The notes beneath the pieces are model-generated. The model did no database searches. It saw nothing but the letters and a program-made list of their open reading frames with translations, and had not been told where the DNA came from. Made by a program: the position numbers and the translations under genes. 6,482 bases of DNA from JBAXRT01 sp037131065 (GTDB taxonomy: Bacteria; Bacteroidota; Bacteroidia; Bacteroidales; FEN-979): contig JBAXRT010000151.1 of NCBI GenBank assembly GCA_037131065.1, positions 1 to 6,482 of the forward strand, written 5' to 3'. This document shows, piece by piece, positions 5,469-6,482 of the stretch. Position 1 is the first letter of the stretch. Every line of letters begins with the position of its first letter.

Positions 5469-6482
5469 CTATTTTTTTACAACCTCTATGATGAAGAGGG
5501 GTGCAATGGTAGGGATAAATCTTTTCACAGTGAGACCTGCCTCGCTGATGATGCGTGTAAACTCTTCCTTTGTGCGCTCTTTTCCTCCCTCAAAGGAGGC
5601 AAGCATCTGTAGATCGAGTAACTTGGGCAGGGGGTTCCGGTTACAGGGAAGAATGACCATTTCGATGATGAGAAGTCTGGAGGAATAAGGCATCGAATCA
5701 CTGATTTTCCTCATCAATTCCACGCATGTTTTGTCATTCCAGTTATGAATGATATTTTTAAGGATATAAAGGCTGGCGCTGACGGGGATTGATTCAAGGA
5801 AATTTCCTGAAATGATCGTGACCCTTTCCGAAACCCCGGAAGCAGTAAAGGTATTTGCTGCATGGAGGGTTGCTTCCGTGAGAGCGAAGAGTATCCCCCT
5901 GCATGCGGGGTATTTTTCAAGAAGTGAAGCAAGGAATTGTCCCTCGCCCCCTCCAATATCGGCAATGGTGCTGAAACGCGAAAAGTCGTATCTCCTGATA
6001 AGCGGCATGAGGCTGAGTTCACTCAGGTCGGACATCGATTTATCAAAGAGTACGGACGCTTCCCGATTGTTTTCCAGGTGGTTGTAAATGGATTTCCCGT
6101 AAAGGTTTTGAAATGCATTTTCCCCGGTTTTCAGGGTATACATCAGGTGTCCCAGGGTATTCCAGTTGTTTTTGCCCAGATGGTGCCTGATCACATGCCG
6201 GATCGATTCCCCATCATTTAACAGTGCCTTCGAAGTGGCTGTGTTTGAGAAATACCTGTTTCTGTGTTCCTGGAAGATACCCTGACCGGAAAGTGCCCTG
6301 AGAACACGGTAAAGGGATTCACAGTCAACGTTGGCCAGCCTTGAAATCTCTTCAATGGATTTTGACCCGTTGCGGAGTTGTTCCGCGATATTCAGTTCTG
6401 CAGCCGCAAAAAGTGCCGGAAGCACCCAGAGATTCTGGAAATGTTCGTAAAGTACGATATTTCCCGGGAACAGACTCCTGTG
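5469..6482 (-). CDS. SAM-dependent O-methyltransferase (Methyltransf_2 type), 5' end cut by window edge
   Basis: The frame is open to the right edge (338 codons, counted to 6482), so the true start is at or beyond the edge. The GTG at 6425 is not a credible start because it lies inside the conserved first helix (NLWVLPALFAAAELNIAEQL). The protein has the two-domain plan of acetylserotonin/hydroxyneurosporene-type O-methyltransferases. An N-terminal winged-helix dimerisation domain (SIEEISRLANVDCESLYRVLRALSG) is followed by the catalytic domain. Numbering from the codon at 6425, SAM motif I is IADIGGGEGQFLASLL (154-169), NIIHNWNDK (224-232) contains the likely general base H227, and FEGGKERTKEEFTRIISEAGL (278-298) is the usual C-terminal motif. 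The segment that normally reads FDLP is FALT (180-183), so the usual SAM-ribose Asp is missing. It methylates a hydroxyl of a small molecule; the substrate is unknown. It ends 84 nt before the next gene and is probably transcribed from further upstream. Confidence 0.88.
   Translation of the reverse strand, partial: HRSLFPGNIVLYEHFQNLWVLPALFAAAELNIAEQLRNGSKSIEEISRLANVDCESLYRVLRALSGQGIFQEHRNRYFSNTATSKALLNDGESIRHVIRHHLGKNNWNTLGHLMYTLKTGENAFQNLYGKSIYNHLENNREASVLFDKSMSDLSELSLMPLIRRYDFSRFSTIADIGGGEGQFLASLLEKYPACRGILFALTEATLHAANTFTASGVSERVTIISGNFLESIPVSASLYILKNIIHNWNDKTCVELMRKISDSMPYSSRLLIIEMVILPCNRNPLPKLLDLQMLASFEGGKERTKEEFTRIISEAGLTVKRFIPTIAPLFIIEVVKK

Overview
The window looks like Bacteroidota (Bacteroidetes) chromosome. 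The evidence is three candidate promoters with the Bacteroidetes -7 motif TAnnTTTG, AT-rich leaders without clear Shine-Dalgarno sequences, an outer-membrane beta-barrel protein ending in aromatic residues, and a secreted protein with a 'FSQ'-type signal cleavage region. All seven genes lie on the minus strand, so transcription runs from the right edge to the left edge. Gaps between genes are short, and no stretch over about 85 bases lacks a gene. I see no tRNA, rRNA, CRISPR array, insertion sequence or long repeat.

Layout in transcription order. (1) 5469-6482: a two-domain SAM-dependent O-methyltransferase whose 5' end is cut by the window edge. (2) A promoter at 5420-5427 opens a tight gene run: a small helix-turn-helix protein (4875-5384), a BtrH-like acyltransferase-fold protein that overlaps it by ATGA (3865-4878), an acyl carrier protein 15 nt later (3562-3849), and a PAPS-type sulfotransferase 12 nt later (2467-3549). 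(3) A second promoter with the same 8-mer (2451-2458) precedes an outer-membrane barrel protein (1735-2418) and a PaaK/F390-synthetase-like adenylate-forming ligase (386-1711). (4) A third candidate promoter (353-360) precedes a small secreted protein that runs off the left edge (1-316).

Working model (inference): this is the tailoring and loading end of an acyl-carrier-protein-dependent specialised-metabolite or lipid cluster. The ACP resembles, from memory, the ACPs of aryl polyene and flexirubin-type (dialkylresorcinol) clusters. The PaaK-like ligase could activate an aryl or other acid. BtrH of butirosin biosynthesis moves an acyl group from an ACP to an acceptor, so the BtrH-like protein could release the chain from this ACP. 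The sulfotransferase and methyltransferase could decorate the product, and the barrel protein could act at the outer membrane. No ketosynthase, dehydratase or transporter is in the window. If they exist they lie outside it, so the product class is not proven here.
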